NCBI GenBank assembly: GCA_025642075.2
Contig: JAODUO010001198.1
Location: 257,501-321,500, forward strand
Source of the DNA: Ridgeia piscesae
Taxonomy: Eukaryota; Annelida; Polychaeta; Sabellida; Siboglinidae
Length of the DNA stretch: 64,000 nt
Direction of reading: 5' to 3'
How positions within the stretch are numbered: the stretch's first letter is position 1; every line of letters begins with the position of its first letter. Below are positions 36,057-49,800 of this stretch, piece by piece. Under the pieces are notes generated by a model. It was not told where the DNA came from. It saw only the letters and a program-made list of their open reading frames with translations, and did not search any database. A program made the position numbers and the translations under genes.

Positions 36057-36058
<2 letters not shown>

Positions 36059-36134
<76 letters not shown>

Positions 36135-36165
36135 TTTGTTTGTTTGTTTGTTTGTTTGTTTGTGT
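36059..36165. repeat. GT then GTTT microsatellite
   Basis: About 70 bases of (GT)n pass directly into (GTTT)n. Confidence 0.95.
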
Positions 36166-36421
36166 TTTGTGTATTGTATATGTATTTGTATTATGTATAT
36201 ATATATATAATTACGGTTTAATTACACATTTTGTATTTTATTAATATTATGAATTTATTAGTGTTATTCTAAACTATGTATTTTATATAAAACTGTGTTG
36301 TATGTATGTATATAACGTAGGTATGTAAGAGTGTTGGAGGATGATGGCCCATTGGAAATAATGACTTACCACGTGACATGGCTACCATCAGGAAATAAAG
36401 CTTTTACTTACTTACATAGCC

Positions 36422-36452
<31 letters not shown>

Positions 36453-36659
36453 CACCTCTAAAACTATAAATACAACTTCGGCTATGCTTTTTGCCGGTGA
36501 CAGGCCTATTATATGCACAGCGGAAATGTTGAATTCCTCTGCGACTGCGCATTGTAGTCGATGCTTTTTATCATCATTTTGCAGCCGCAGTGTCCCGTGG
36601 TTAGGCGAAGGCCTCAACATATGCTGGTTCGACATCTGCCTATCTAGCGCTGCCCTCTG

Positions 36660-36960
36660 TCAGATAGTCATAATTATAGTTCGTCTCTCCATCGTCTCGT
36701 CGGTCTTCGTGTAGATCGTTTCCCTTCTGCTTCTACGTGCTCTGGCCATGTGCAGCTTCCGTCTTGTCCAACCACGTCTGTGACGTTTGTCGTTTCTCAC
36801 CCAGATATTAGTTTGCCTGTCCCGGTATGCGATGTTTAACATGCTTGTTTCCATCTTTGTTCGTGCGGCTGCTGTAGCTTGTTCTTTGCTCGGTTGGTGA
36901 GTGCCCATGTTTCAGCGACGTATGTCACTGCTGGAAGTACGCGTTCAGTTGTAGACTAGT
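36660..36960 (-). mobile_element. LINE reverse transcriptase C-terminal relic
   Basis: On the minus strand TERVLPAVTYVAETWALTNR is followed, after a frame change, by AAARTKMETSMLNIAYRDRQ and TNIWVRN. This is the C-terminal domain common to RTE-like and related endonuclease/reverse-transcriptase elements (an AETWALT motif, then R-x-ME-x-S-ML). It is frameshifted and isolated, so it is dead. Confidence 0.65.
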
Positions 36961-37142
36961 CTCTTCTAGCATATAGGACCTAGGACCTACTAGGAACATT
37001 TATCATTTAAGATTTACCGCCTATGTTGCGGTAAATCTCATTATCTTGGTTTTTGTCTCTGGCATACATAGGCCTACTGCATATTCAAAATAGACGTAGA
37101 GCTCTTTCAACGTTTTCTATCTGAGTGGTGTTGATATAGGCC

Positions 37143-37228
37143 TGTGTGTGTGTGTGTGTGTGCGTGTGTGCGTGTGTGGTGTGTGTGTGTGGTGGTGGTG
37201 GTGTTGTGGTGTGTGTGTGTGTGTGTGT

Positions 37229-37307
<79 letters not shown>

Positions 37308-37745
37308 TTTTTTGTTGTTGTTGTTTGTGTGTGTGTGTGTGTGTGTGTTTTTGTGTGTTGTGTGTGTGTGTTTTGTGTTGTGTGTGTGTGTGTGTGTGTG
37401 TTGTGGTTGTGTGTGGTGTGTGTGGTGTTGTTTGTGTGTGTGTGTGTTTTTGTGTTTGTGTGTGTGTGTGTGTGTATATATATATTATGTATGTATTGTG
37501 TGTGTGCGTGCGTGTAGAGTATGCGTGTGCGGCGTGCGCGTGCGCGTGCGCGTGCGCGTGCGCGTGCGCGTGCGCGTGCGCGTGCGCGTGCGCGTGCGCG
37601 TGCGCGTGCGCGTGCGCGTGCGCGTGCGCGTGCGCGTGCGCGTATGTATGTATGTATGTATGTATGTATGTATGTATGTATGTATGTATGTATGTATGTA
37701 TGTATGTATGTATGTATGTATGTATGTATGTATGTATGTATGTAT
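37143..37745. repeat. Composite microsatellite: GT, then GCGCGT, then GTAT
   Basis: About 370 bases of interrupted (GT)n are followed by about 110 bases of (GCGCGT)n (37528-37641) and 100 bases of (GTAT)n. The frames running through it are repeat artefacts. The GCGCGT block is alternating purine-pyrimidine and should readily form Z-DNA. Confidence 0.95.
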
Positions 37746-38199
37746 TGGTGTCGTTTTCCATCATCTCCAACTATAGTTCCTGTAGCATTTTGTTGTGCAG
37801 TTCATGTGGACGTGTATGAGTATGTCGTCGGCGAAGCGAAGATGACTGATATATTGGTTTTCCAGGTCAGTCGCCGGAATGTGTATTATTATATACTTTC
37901 GAGTGCTGCCGTAAATAGCTTGGGCGACACGGTAGGTTCGATCCCTTGGCCTTACCCTGTTGTACGAGTTCCTTTCATGGAGCGATGCATAGCTAATTAG
38001 TCATATTTTCTCCTGCATCGATGCATAGCTGATTATAATAATTTTCGTGTGTAAGCCCCGCTAACTTACAAATTTGTTTTAAACAAATTAATATAAAAAC
38101 AAACTTGCATATAAGTCCGTCTACTAAAAATGCACAGAAGCGCTGCGCTGTGTGGACAGAACACGTGCTACCATCTATCGGGGTCATTGTGGAGTCAAG

Positions 38200-41100
38200 A
38201 TGGCTTTCTTCGGGCGAGTGTTGGGGGTTTTCTCGACAGTGACGCATTTTGCTACAGAATGTAGTGCTCCCTTAAAACAGGTAATGCACCAAGGCTACTT
38301 CGTAAATACGTAGGTAATGCGGTAAAAACATTGGGAAATATATTGCAATGAAATCAGTATCAAGACCAGAACATGTAGCGCCAAGGCTAGCCGCGAAGTC
38401 AGCAGGGTCACGTCGCCTGTTTGGGGGCTATTATCGCCCGTTTGTTGACAACATGCTACTTCATTCTGACGTTGCGTTCGAAAGTATTCCTTAATATTGT
38501 AAACACGAATTGGCAAACACGGAATTTCACGAGCGCGGCGAGTTGACCACTTGTAAATTGATTCAACTGGGTCAAGACTCAAGTAGGGGGTTTGGTATGG
38601 GGTATTTTGCAGATCCTGAGTGACTGTCTTGACTTAAACTTAATTTAAAGCCATATAATAATCAAGGGATCAGCAAACATAAAAAATCAAACCATTAAAC
38701 AATGTTTATGGTAATCTTTTTATCACCTTTTTTCGATCTGAATATGTTCGGATTATCATTCTACATCATTTCCGCCTTTTCCGGTAAAATAAGTCGGATA
38801 AAAATTTTTTATAATTGTGTTTTAGAGCAAAGTAATTCCGTTGAGTCAACGTAAATAAGCCGATGTCACAGGGTGTGAGTGGTTAGCAGATCACAGACGC
38901 ATCAGGACTGCGATTTCTTGAGTGTGCATTGCGAAGTCGAAATATAGAAAATAATTAACAATATTTTATCAATTTAAACTTAAAACAATGATGTAACCTT
39001 AGGTTTGGGGACAGTTCCGCAAATTGCAAGACATCGTCTTTGCGGTCCTGATGCTTCCGTGATGCACTGACCGCTCACGCCCTGCGAGTGTGACATCGGC
39101 TTATTTACGTCAACCCTAAACACAATTAAAAAAATTATATCCGACTTATTTATCCCGGAAGTGATGTAGAATGACATTCCGAATATACATACACAGATGA
39201 AAAAAGGTGGTAAAAACATTCTGTAAAGGCTCTAATAATTTAGGCCAGTTAACTGGAAGATTACCATGTTTACTGTATCACTTGTGTAGAATTCGTATGC
39301 ACCCACCTCATTTGTGCTGTTATAACTGCCTACATTGGATACCTCACACTAACTCTAATTCCAACATGGTTCCCATGTATATTTATGTTTTACAAATAGG
39401 ACCGTTACAAATATTGTGTTTTGAAATCCAAATAGCACTCCAATTTATGCCAGCCGCAAGCGCAGCAGCCAAGTATTGTTGTGTCGTGCACATGGAATGA
39501 GCGATAAACAGTTTGCTAAAACGTGCTGTTTATAAAACATAAATATGCATGACATGATGTTGAATGATTGAATTAACACAATGGTGTGTCAAATGTTGGG
39601 TAAGATACAGTTATAATGGCAACATTGAGGTGGGTACACAAGTGCCCTGTATCACATTCCATGAGTTTGATGTAATTCTTAGATGATTTATGCCATGTGT
39701 AATGATACTTACCGAGCCTCTCTGGAGGATGACTTTGTTTACATTCACTATGCATGACTAAGCTGACCAACACATCTCGCTGATCACATGAATCTTCAAA
39801 CAATGCATATTTCAGGTGACAGGGTGGAGCAGCCTGTCGTTGCCATGGCAACGCACCCAGGTGCGTGGGCGGTATGTCAACTGGCTTATGTTGAGGGACG
39901 TGAAGCGGCGACAACTCGTGAAGGAGTACGGGCCGATGCGGCTGCGCGTGAACGCCATCCGCAAAAATACAATCATCCCCAGGGAGATCCAGGTGGGTTC
40001 AGTCAGCAGTACTGGACACATAGCTTTATGCAGAGACCTGTCCACCCGTCATTTGGACGGGTAAAACCTCTTTTGGATGGGTAGAATATGGGTGGACGGG
40101 TAAAAAATGAAGCAGCAAAAAAGGTCTACAATCACATATTGTCAGTGAAACCTTAGAAATGAGTGTAAATGGTGTCACGTGTTTGTAGTCCATTTTAAGT
40201 CAAAAATCACATTTAAAGTGTCTAAACTGGCTTAATAGTTGACCCATGTATACACCAAAAATGTGTGACTGGCAACAATTTGGTCCTGCATAAATCCCTG
40301 ACTGGACAACTAGATTCTTCAACGGATTTCCGACAGCTCGTCTTTTAAAGGGAGAATGCTGGCTCATCTGCACAGAAGTGGCAAAGCAGTAGTTTGTAAA
40401 CTGAAGTGTGTTGTCTGGAAAGTTAAACATCAAAGGCTGTTGCAGTCAACTCTGTCCACCTTCGCATTATTGCAGGTCAATTTGTTACTGAAGCTGGATG
40501 TTTTGTTTACCATTTGTATGTTGTTCAGACCTGCCGAGTCTTATAATGTTGTTCTTCTTCATTTCCCTGGATGATTGGCTCTGGGACGAGGCTGTGCTAG
40601 ATAATGACCCACACACTCAAGCTCTGTTTTCAGTTTAGCTGTTTACAAAATCTAAAGATTTATGGTCTTTTGTATATATTTGTATGATAACAAATCCAGA
40701 AATTGCTCCATTTGTAATGTTTCTGGGTATGACCAAGTGTAGAGATAGACCAAGGACCATTTCACTAACATCCTTATGAGATCATAATCCACCTGCTTTG
40801 ATCTTTATTTTACTCTTTGGTGAGAGTGAATGGTGATATCTAGTATGTACTGAAAAGTAACACATTTTCTTATTGAGAAAATATTATATTTGTGGTGTCA
40901 TCATCGTAAAAATATAATAATTTTATTAAATGTTGAGAAACTTCCCGTTCTCCTGCCAAAGGTTATGGGAGGTATTTTATAGTTTCAGCTAACTTGAGAA
41001 ATGTCTGCAGTTATACAGCGTAAACCTCACAATTTTGCATACATTTTTGCTTTATAATAAACAATGTCGATCACAAATCCATGTAAATATTGCATATCAT

Positions 41101-41532
41101 ACAACAGATCAACAGTATGAAGTTATACTGTAAACAAGTGTAACCCTGATCTACGTAGTTATTTGATATTGTATACTATGGTATAAAGTATATTTCTTCA
41201 ACTCAAGCATGTTACATTATTTTTGCCAACTTGGTAGCCGATTTCAAATATAACACATTTCAGATATCACAAATAAATTTGCGTCATATTCCAACTTTAC
41301 TATATTAGCTCACACACCTGCTGTCATGAATACCTGTCTGTGATTGCAGGAGATGGCCGACAAACAAATTGCGGCGTTCCCTCGTGACTCCTGTCGAAAC
41401 AGAACAACAATCCGATGTGTTCTGTCGTCTCGGCCACGGGGAAACCTGCGCAGGTGGCGTCTAAGTCGTATCATGTGGCGCAACCTAGCTGATTACAACA
41501 AGCTGTCAGGTGTAACAAGGGCGTCATGGTAA
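38200..41532 (+). CDS. MRPS14: Mitochondrial small ribosomal subunit protein uS14m (MRPS14)
   Basis: Three exons, 38200-38280, 39816-39992 and 41350-41532, join in phase to 146 residues (human about 128). The family signature is clear: [26 protein letters not shown], then [34 protein letters not shown] and the C-terminal LSGVTRASW. The protein binds rRNA in the head of the mitochondrial 28S subunit. The N terminus ([14 protein letters not shown]...) looks like a mitochondrial presequence. The start at 38200 is the first ATG of a frame that reaches the donor GTAATG. Exon 2 might start seven bases later at the next AG, but 39816 keeps the frame. Confidence 0.93.
40010..40330 (+). repeat. Interspersed repeat family B, copy 2 (MRPS14 intron 2)
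   Basis: This is the counterpart of 20285-20625, inverted relative to it. It begins beside the exon 2 donor with CACCCGTCATTTGGACGGGT and related inverted GGGTGGACGGGT blocks, which could form a hairpin. Confidence 0.6.
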
Positions 41533-41659
41533 CACTGGTTGTCATGGTAATGACAATCAGGAAATTGATACAGACATTGGAGATGCCATATAAAGTTGTT
41601 TTAGGACTTTGTGTGTGAAATCATTTGTTTACGTGTAAAGACTATTGTGTTGTACAAAC

Positions 41660-41665
41660 AATAAA
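41660..41665 (+). other. MRPS14 polyadenylation signal
   Basis: AATAAA about 130 bases after the MRPS14 stop and about 110 bases before the duplicated NUP42 tail begins on the other strand. Confidence 0.65.
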
Positions 41666-41770
41666 ATGTTTAATAATTACTTGGAGCGCATTTTTCACCT
41701 ATATTATGACAGTGAGATAGGCATGGAAATAGTTATTTTCACATAATTATTAAATTGTTGCACAAGTACC

Positions 41771-43268
41771 AACTGCAAAGTACTCATAGTTTTGAAGACA
41801 GTTATAGTTATTTTGGATAGCAGACCAATATTTTATTTTAAAAATCCAATATGTGGAAATGAAATGACAGGACAAATGCATAAATGACAAGTATTGTGGC
41901 AACGCTGCACAACCACAGTGCTGTGAAACATCCATATACAGACAATACAGTCAATATTGGATATAACAAAATCTTGCTTATAAGAAATTGTTTATACTGA
42001 ATATTTATATCTCGGACAGAAACAAAGTACATAAATTATTGTTTCTGGTGTATGCAAACACACAGACTGTTATTATGAACACATACAATTAACAGGTCTC
42101 CGTCAACATAAAATTATTCTTTTTTTGTAATTAAAAAATTGTATAGTGTCTACATTTTTACAGGATGTCTGTGCAGTCAATTTCAGAGTTTTGTTTGTAT
42201 TTTGTTAACAAATAAGTTGGCCAGTCACAAGCAATTTGTTATATCTTATACGTGACAGAGTTAGGAAGAAAGACCGCAATTTAATATTCTGGAATCTGTA
42301 TACAAAACATGCCTACTTCACAGTTGACTAATTGCAAGTTATAAATGCGTGCACATTATACGAGCTCTCGAGGAGGTGGTCGCGTAGGTATCTTCCCGAG
42401 CGTGAATGTTGCAGCTTCAAACTGTGTCCTCTCCTCTGCTGTCAGTTTCTCCGCTGGGGTGTACACAGAACTCTCCGTGGCCGGCGGTTGAACTGGTTGA
42501 GATGTCCCCCCAAAACTAGTTTGTGCTGAACCGAACGCGCCCTGCTGTGATGCGCCGAATACGTTTTGTGTCACCCCTCCCGATGAGCTCTGTACAGCGC
42601 CCCCTGTTGGAGCTGCTCCGAATGTACTCGACGCGCTACCACCGAAGGTTCCCGCCGATCCCCCGAAGATCGGCTGTGCCCCACCAAATGTTGCCGTTTG
42701 AGTCGTGGGGGGCGGTTTGCCAAAGAGACCTCCACTTGGTTGGCTAGCAACCGGCGCCGCGCCAAACAAGTTACCCGCAGCGGGTGCCGGCTTCCCAAAC
42801 AATCCCGTTCCCGCAGAACTGAATGTGTTTGCGCCTACCGCAAAACCACCCGGTTGACTTGTGCCACCAAACAGTGCTGTGTTCTGATTGGTTGCGGGGC
42901 TGCCACCAAATGCAGCGTTTGATTGGCTGGATCCAAACAGTGACTGACTGTGCGCGCCATCCCCTGTCGCTCCACTGAACTGGGAAGCAGAATTAAATAA
43001 CGTGTAACTTGTTTAGGAGCATTTAACTTTTAACTATGAGTTTTTTACTTAAACTCAAAGGAAATAATTTTTCATACCAGAAAATAAAATGTACTTCACC
43101 AAAAATGTCTTTATAAAAAAAAACTGATGTACTAGTAATTAGCTGAATCATACTCCGCACTTAGAACCACGGTGCTTACATAGTTGTCAAAAGTGCCGGC
43201 CTTCTGTGCCTCGTAAGCTTTCAGTCGCACCTCTTCATGGGAGACATCTTCCAAACCTGACAAACCAG
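41771..43268 (-). pseudogene. NUP42: Rearranged partial duplication of NUP42 3' exons
   Basis: Two blocks are fused. 42987-43268 copies 47405-47688 and contains a complete second exon 4 (43180-43256) with both splice sites. 41771-42988 copies 43269-44480, that is, the last exon from SASQFSGATG to the stop at 42356 plus 3' UTR and polyadenylation signal. Identity is very high, with few substitutions and small indels, and the FG reading frame is intact. The duplicate lacks exons 5 and 6 and the original acceptor of the last exon; CTGCTTCCCAG just inside the breakpoint could serve instead. It is either a dead tandem copy, an alternative 3' end, or an assembly haplotype error. Confidence 0.85.
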
Positions 43269-43851
43269 CAAAGTACTCGTAGTTTTGAAGACAGTTATAG
43301 TTATTTTGGATAGCAGACCAATATTTTATTTAAAAAATCCAATATGTGGAAATGAAATGACAGGACAAATGCATAAATGACAAGTATTGTGGCAACGCTG
43401 CACAACCACAGTGCTGTGAAACATCCATATACAGACAATACAGTCAATATTGGATATAACAAAATCTTGCTTATAAGAAATTGTTTATACTGAATATTTA
43501 TATCTCGGACACAAACAAAGTACATAAATTATTGTTTCTGCTGTATGCAAACACACAGACTGTTATTATGAACACATACAATTAACAGGTCTCCGTCAAC
43601 ATAAAATTATTCTTTTTTTGTAATAAAAAAAATTGTATACAGTGTCTACATTTTTACAGGATGTTTGTGCAGTCAATTTCAGAGTTTTGTTTGTATTTTG
43701 GTAACAAATAAGTTGGCCAGTCGCAAGCAATTTGTTATATCTTATACGTGACAGAGTTAGGAAGAAAGACCGCAATTTAACATTCTGGAATCTGTATACA
43801 AAACATGCCTACTTCACAGTTGACTAATTGCAAGTTATAAATGCGTGCACA

Positions 43852-46800
43852 TTATACGAGCTCTCGAGGAGGTGGTCGCGTGGGTATCTTCCCAAGCGTG
43901 AATGTTGCAGCTTCAAACTGTGTCCTCTCCTCTGCTGTCAGTTTCTCTGCTGGGGTGTACACAGAACTCTCCGTGGCCGGCGGTTGAACTGGTTGAGATG
44001 TCCCCCCAAAACTAGTTTGTGCTGAACCGAACGCGCCCTGCTGTGATGCGCCGAATACGTTTTGTGCCACCCCTCCCGATGAGCTCTGTACAGCGCCCCC
44101 TGTTGGAGCTGCCCCGAATGTACTCGACGCGCTACCACCGAAGGTTCCCGCCGATCCCCCGAAGATCGGCTGTGCCCCACCAAATGTTGCCGTTTGAGTC
44201 GTGGGGGGCGGTTTGCCAAAGAGACCTCCACTTGGTTGGCTAGCAACCGACGCCGCGCCAAACAAGTTACCAGCAGCGGGCGCCGGCTTCCCAAACAATC
44301 CCGTTCCCGCAGAACTGAATGTGTTTGCGCCTCCCGCAAAACCACCCGGTTGACTTGTGCCACCAAATAGTGCTGTGTTCTGATTGGTTGCGGGGCTGCC
44401 ACCAAATGCAGCGTTTGATTGGCTGGATCCAAACAGTGACTGACTGTGCGCGCCATCCCCTGTCGCTCCACTGAACTGGGAAGCAGAACGGGTTCCGAAA
44501 CCCGGTCCAAGTCCCAATGTTCCTGCAGGAAAACAATTGTCAGATTAAAAACAATAGATGTTTTGGACCTATGTTCAAAAAATAAACTGTCCAAAATCAT
44601 AAGCACAAGAAAGAATAATTTTTGACGTCTGAAAATATAGTCATATTCAATTACAGGTGCCTAAATATGTATGTACATCAAATTATATTTTGTCCAAAAA
44701 CATAATGTTTGAAAATGTACATCACTAATTGAGCAGTGTGTTTTCAGCACATTTATTATAAGTGTAACAATAACATATATACAGTGTACTGATTTATCTC
44801 TGTGCCGAGTACAACATTTGGAGCATCACAACAGAGAAGCCGAGATGGTGTGTGATTGAGCAAGTTTGCGGCAGAGTAAAGCACTTTGAGCTATACTGTG
44901 GATTGGCTACTGCACTATTTAAATAATTTACCTTACCTTTAAAAAAAACTTTAACTCTGCAACTATAGCATTGAATGCAGCCCCCCCCCCCGAGACCATA
45001 TGTTTCAGTTCAGAAGTGAAACGTCGGTAAATTTGTACAGCAACTGAATGTTAAAGATTCCTGGAGTGCAAACCAAAATACAGAACCTAGAAGTCTGGCA
45101 GCTTTAACCACGATATATTTCCTGTTTATTTACCTACAGTAATGCGTCACAAGATCAGTCAGATTTGGATGTTACCCCATCTTGCCAACACACAACACTG
45201 TGTGAATTCCCACCTTTCACTGACCGCTCACCTTTCACTGACCACTCACCTTTCACACTCTCACTGGCCACGCTGCAAAGAAATAAATCAACATTTCAAG
45301 AATGATACCCAGAACAGTCACGTTTCATTTCAGGAAAGTATTGTCGATCCTTCCAGTTTGTGAGCAAGTGAAGACAAAATAATGTCAAAGTGTCCCTTCT
45401 GTTCTGTTCTGTTCTGTTGCACAGTGGAAACTTTCACGAATTGTGAACATTGTGTAATAAAGTAACCACCTGGGTCCACAATATTTTTAAGGCATGGGCC
45501 AAATTTCTATGCTGGCCAAAGCTGTAAATTAAGTAAGCCACAAAATGCCTATATTATGTGCCCATAAAAAGTATGTTTTGTGCTACCATGAACCAAATCT
45601 AAATTACAAATAAATCTGTTTAAACACCATTGCAAACAATGTCAATCAAAATGGTGGTGCTGCCTACTGTTTTAAAATGTAAACAATTGATATAGCCTGG
45701 GGACAGAGAGAAAGTGAAAGGGAGAGAGAGAGAAAATGAGAGAAAGTTGAGGGTGAGAGAATGTGAGAGAGTGAGAGTGAGAGAGCTGGATATTCCGACA
45801 TCACTCAATGAAACGCTGCAAATCGTTAGAGTTGATCATGTCCTGGTGCGGCTGTATGTGTAATCCCTGGTTCAGAACGGACAGTTCAACTACGCATGAC
45901 AATTATAATCATTGTTTCTAGACAGGTCATCTGCTTGTTGTGCAATTTTAAGTTGATTTCTGACATAGAAAGTTACACGTCAAACACTGACAGTTACCCA
46001 CATGTAACACGTTTATAGCTGTGTTTGACTCACCTCCCTGGAGCGGCCGCCTGGAGGGAACTGATGACTTCTTTCTGGAGACAGGAAAGAAATCATTGCT
46101 AACTGTCAACACCAAACACATTAGCACAGGTGTGTTTATACGACACATTTGGTGTGTTCAATACATAGTGGTTTGCTAACGACGCAATCAGAAATATCCA
46201 CGAGACCTCCGTAAAGATTTGATTTTGTCAACAATGTTGATAACGGTTAGATATGTGAATTACATGACTACTGCGAAATGACATCTCCTAGAGCCAATAT
46301 TACTGTATACAGTTGACACTCTAACAACTTCCCCTTAAGGTTTTATCATAAAGATAATCTACCAAAACCAGAATTTCACCATAATACAACAAAACCACAT
46401 GTTGAGATAGTGAATATATTGTTCATGGCTCCAAGCTGATGGATCGAAACGTCGTACTTATCTTCGACATTAAGCTCCAAAGTAAGTTAAATTATACCAC
46501 ATGTTGAGTCTTTTCTTGCTTGAAGGATGGAACCTGGATATATCAAATGGGCCACAACCAGTATAGGTTATAACACATGAAGGGGGAGATGTGAATTTCT
46601 GATATACATAACCTTATGCGGTCAAAGGGTGATTGATGTGCCAGAAGGAGGTTGAGAGGGTACTTGTTGAGGGTAGTCGTGGGGCCAGAAGGGGTTGAGG
46701 GTGGGTGAGAGGCAGAAGGGTGGTTGAGAGGCCAGAAAAGGGTTGAAGGGTCAAAGGTTGGTTGCGAGGTCAAGGGCAGCTATTCAGCTAACATCTATTC

Positions 46801-49800
46801 AGTAACATTAATTTAAATGACTGATTCTAGTTTGTGTGTCTAAGTGTAGAGTGATGCTACATGTGCAGGAGAAGTAAATGCGTCGCGAGGTAAACGTACG
46901 AGTTTGATCCTCATCTGTGGACTGGGGTTGATGAGTTCCTTCTTCCTGGCCTTGTAGTCACTGGTCAGCTGGTCAATCCACTGCTTCTGTGACCACGGCA
47001 ACAACAGACTGACCACAGTTAGCGTGAGCAAGAGATTTGTTGTCATGTCTGAGAATCCACCACTCGCTATGTTAAGTTCACCCTTTGCCTGTAATCTTTA
47101 TGTTGTAGATTCCAGTGTAACGACACATTTATCAGTTTAGTGGCTTATTAGTCAGGCTTATAGGTAATAATTTTACACATTAGTGCTTATTTGAATTTTA
47201 TTGCAAATGTATATTTATTGACTTATTTAACTACCTGTGGTACTTTAGATGTTGAACACTATACCCGCTTAGTAAGGTTTTATCAATATATTTAAATTTA
47301 TTATGTTAGCCTTTTGGTAGGCTGTAAATTATACTAAACAAATATCTACTTTATATGTTAATACACAAATACAGTTATTATTATTACATGCAACAAAACT
47401 TGGTTCAATTAAATAACGTGTAACTTGTTTAGTAGGAGTTAACTTTTAAGTATGAGTTTTTTACTTAAACTCAAAGGAAATAATTTTTCATACCAGAAAA
47501 TAAAATGTACTTCACCAGAAATGTCTTTATATAAAAAACTGATGTACTAGTAATTAGCTGAATCATACTCCGCACTTAGAACCACGGTGCTTACATAGTT
47601 GTCAAAAGTGCCGGCCTTCTGTGCCTCGTAAGCTTTCAGTCGCACCTCTTCATGGGAGACATCTTCCAAACCTGACAAACCAGAAACAAAGATTTATCTG
47701 GGAGAGGGAAATGTACATGGGAAAAATAAATGTAGCCGGGATGTAGCAGAAGTGTCTGTGAGGAGCCACATGGGAGACAAAGGGGTACCTTGGTAACATA
47801 CATCTAGCTGAGAGTGAGAGCCAGTGACGGTGGCAGAGGGAGCGAGACGGAGAGTGAGAGCGAGAGCGAGAGCGAGAGCGAGAGGGAGAGGGAGAGGGAG
47901 AGGGAGAGGGAGAGGGAGAGGGAGAGGGAGAGGGAGAGGGAGGGAGAGGGAGAGGGAGAGGGAGAGGAGAGGGAGGGAGAGGGAGAGGGAGAGGGAGAGG
48001 GAGCGGGAGAGGGAGGGGGAAGGGGAGAGGGGGAGGGGGAGGGAGAGGGGGAGAGGGAGAGGGAGAGGGAGAGAGGAAGAAACATATCTGGGAGAGAAGT
48101 ATAGTTAGGAGAGGGAAGTGTGCCAGGGAAACAAAATGTACCTGACAGACAACTGTACATGGGAGGCAAGTGTACCTGGGAGGCAAGTGTACCTGGGAAG
48201 CAAGTGTACCTGGGAGACAAGTGTACCTGGGAGACAAGTGTAGCAGGGAGACAAGTGTACCTGGGAGACAAGTGTACCTGGGAGGCAATTGTACCTGGGA
48301 GACAAGTGTACCTGGGAGACAAGTGTACCTGGGAGACAAGTGTACCTGGGAGACAAGTGTACCTGGGAGGCAAGTGTACCTGGGAGGCAAGTGTACCTGG
48401 GAGACAAGTGTACCTGGGAGGCAAGCGTACCTGGGAGGCAAGTGTACCTGGGAGACAAGTGTACCTGGGAGACAAGTGTACCTGGGAGACAAGTGTACCT
48501 GGGAGGCTAGTGTACCTGGGAGACAAGTGTACCTGGGAGGCAAGTGTACCTGGGAGACAAGTGTACCTGGGAGACAAGTGTACCTGGGAGACAAGTGTAC
48601 ATGGGAGACAAGTGTACCTGGGAGGCTAGTGTACCTGGGAGACAAGTGTACCTGGGAGGCAAGTGTACCTGGGAGGCAAGTGTACCTGGGAGGCAGGGGG
48701 TTTCCTTGGTGTAGGAGAAGCAGGAGAACTCCCACATGTGCGTCTGCTCCCACTGGGCCATCTCCTGGGAAACAATGTTTCTGGAACAACACAACAACAA
48801 CATTTACACAACAACAACATCCAATTTGAACTAAAACAACAACACGTATGGTTCACTTGAACACCTGACGGATCACCAGATACTGCAGGTGCAGGTGTGC
48901 TTCTTGTTTCTCAGGTCAATGCAATTAAGACTGGTTACGTGTACATAAAAACTACGTTCCATCAACACACGCGGTCACAGTTAAGTTGGTCACACTAATG
49001 TCACACATGCTGAAAGTGTTATCTCAAGAAGAACAAATGCGTCAAAATCAGCTACTATTTTCACACTGTCACTGTCAACTGAATTAACTCTGTTTTTCAC
49101 TCCTCTACCTGCAGTGTTCACTGCATTCACTCGTATTCACTGTGCTAGCTGCGGTGATTTTCAATGTTTGCTCAGGTTCTCACATTGTAGGTTGAAGTGT
49201 GGAGCTCTGCCAGAAAACTAAAATGCAGTTTGGTGTCACATAACATCAAATGTTCCTACAAGACTCAAATAGTGTCATTTATTCGCTCCGAGCCCGTCAT
49301 ATGCATCTGACAGCAAGAAGCGTCTCCCATTCTGAAATGGTGGATCACACAAATTGTCAACTGATTCACACACAACTTGAGACGAGGACCAGACAGACGT
49401 ACATGATGTCATCAGCTGAGAGGTCCTTCACGTTAGTCGCAGGCCCTCCACCAGCTCCCCCTGGCCTGCCCCCTCGATTTGGCTGCCCCCCGCCACTATG
49501 GGGGGTGAGGGCAGCAAACCGATTCTGTTGGCTGAAGTCTGAAACAACAACGAACAGTTATATCAGAATGTGCGTTTTAAAACACTCAACACGTTAATAC
49601 AAAACATTCAATTTGAACAGTTAATGCAGTCAGACGGGACACATTTAGCACTAGTTTTTATAGTTACACTAAAGATTTTCTTTGTTTTCATTACTGCAAA
49701 CTTGGGCAATACCAGCAGCACTCACATAAACATTACATTTGAAATTTATTTGGTCTTTCAGTACATCTCAGAATGTTATTGATCAATCTAAAACATATAA

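Larger units (their letters stand above)
33640..38199. other. Intergenic region between divergent eEF1A and MRPS14
   Basis: No protein-coding gene is seen. The stretch holds an AT-rich tandem duplication, a GT/GC tract (34460-34530), two large microsatellites, an ACTT repeat (36405-36455) and a LINE relic, each listed separately where long enough. Confidence 0.6.

Noticed and set aside
37117..37819. Cys/Val and His/Thr repeat frames over 200 codons
   Set aside because: Microsatellite artefacts.
37895..37965. tRNA-like B box GGTTCGATCCC
   Set aside because: No A box at the right distance and no cloverleaf; could be a SINE scrap but not supportable.
47650..48829. 380-codon minus frame and 219-codon plus frame
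   Set aside because: Produced by the 17-bp junction array and the GAGAGG tract; only exon 3 (48686-48780) is real.
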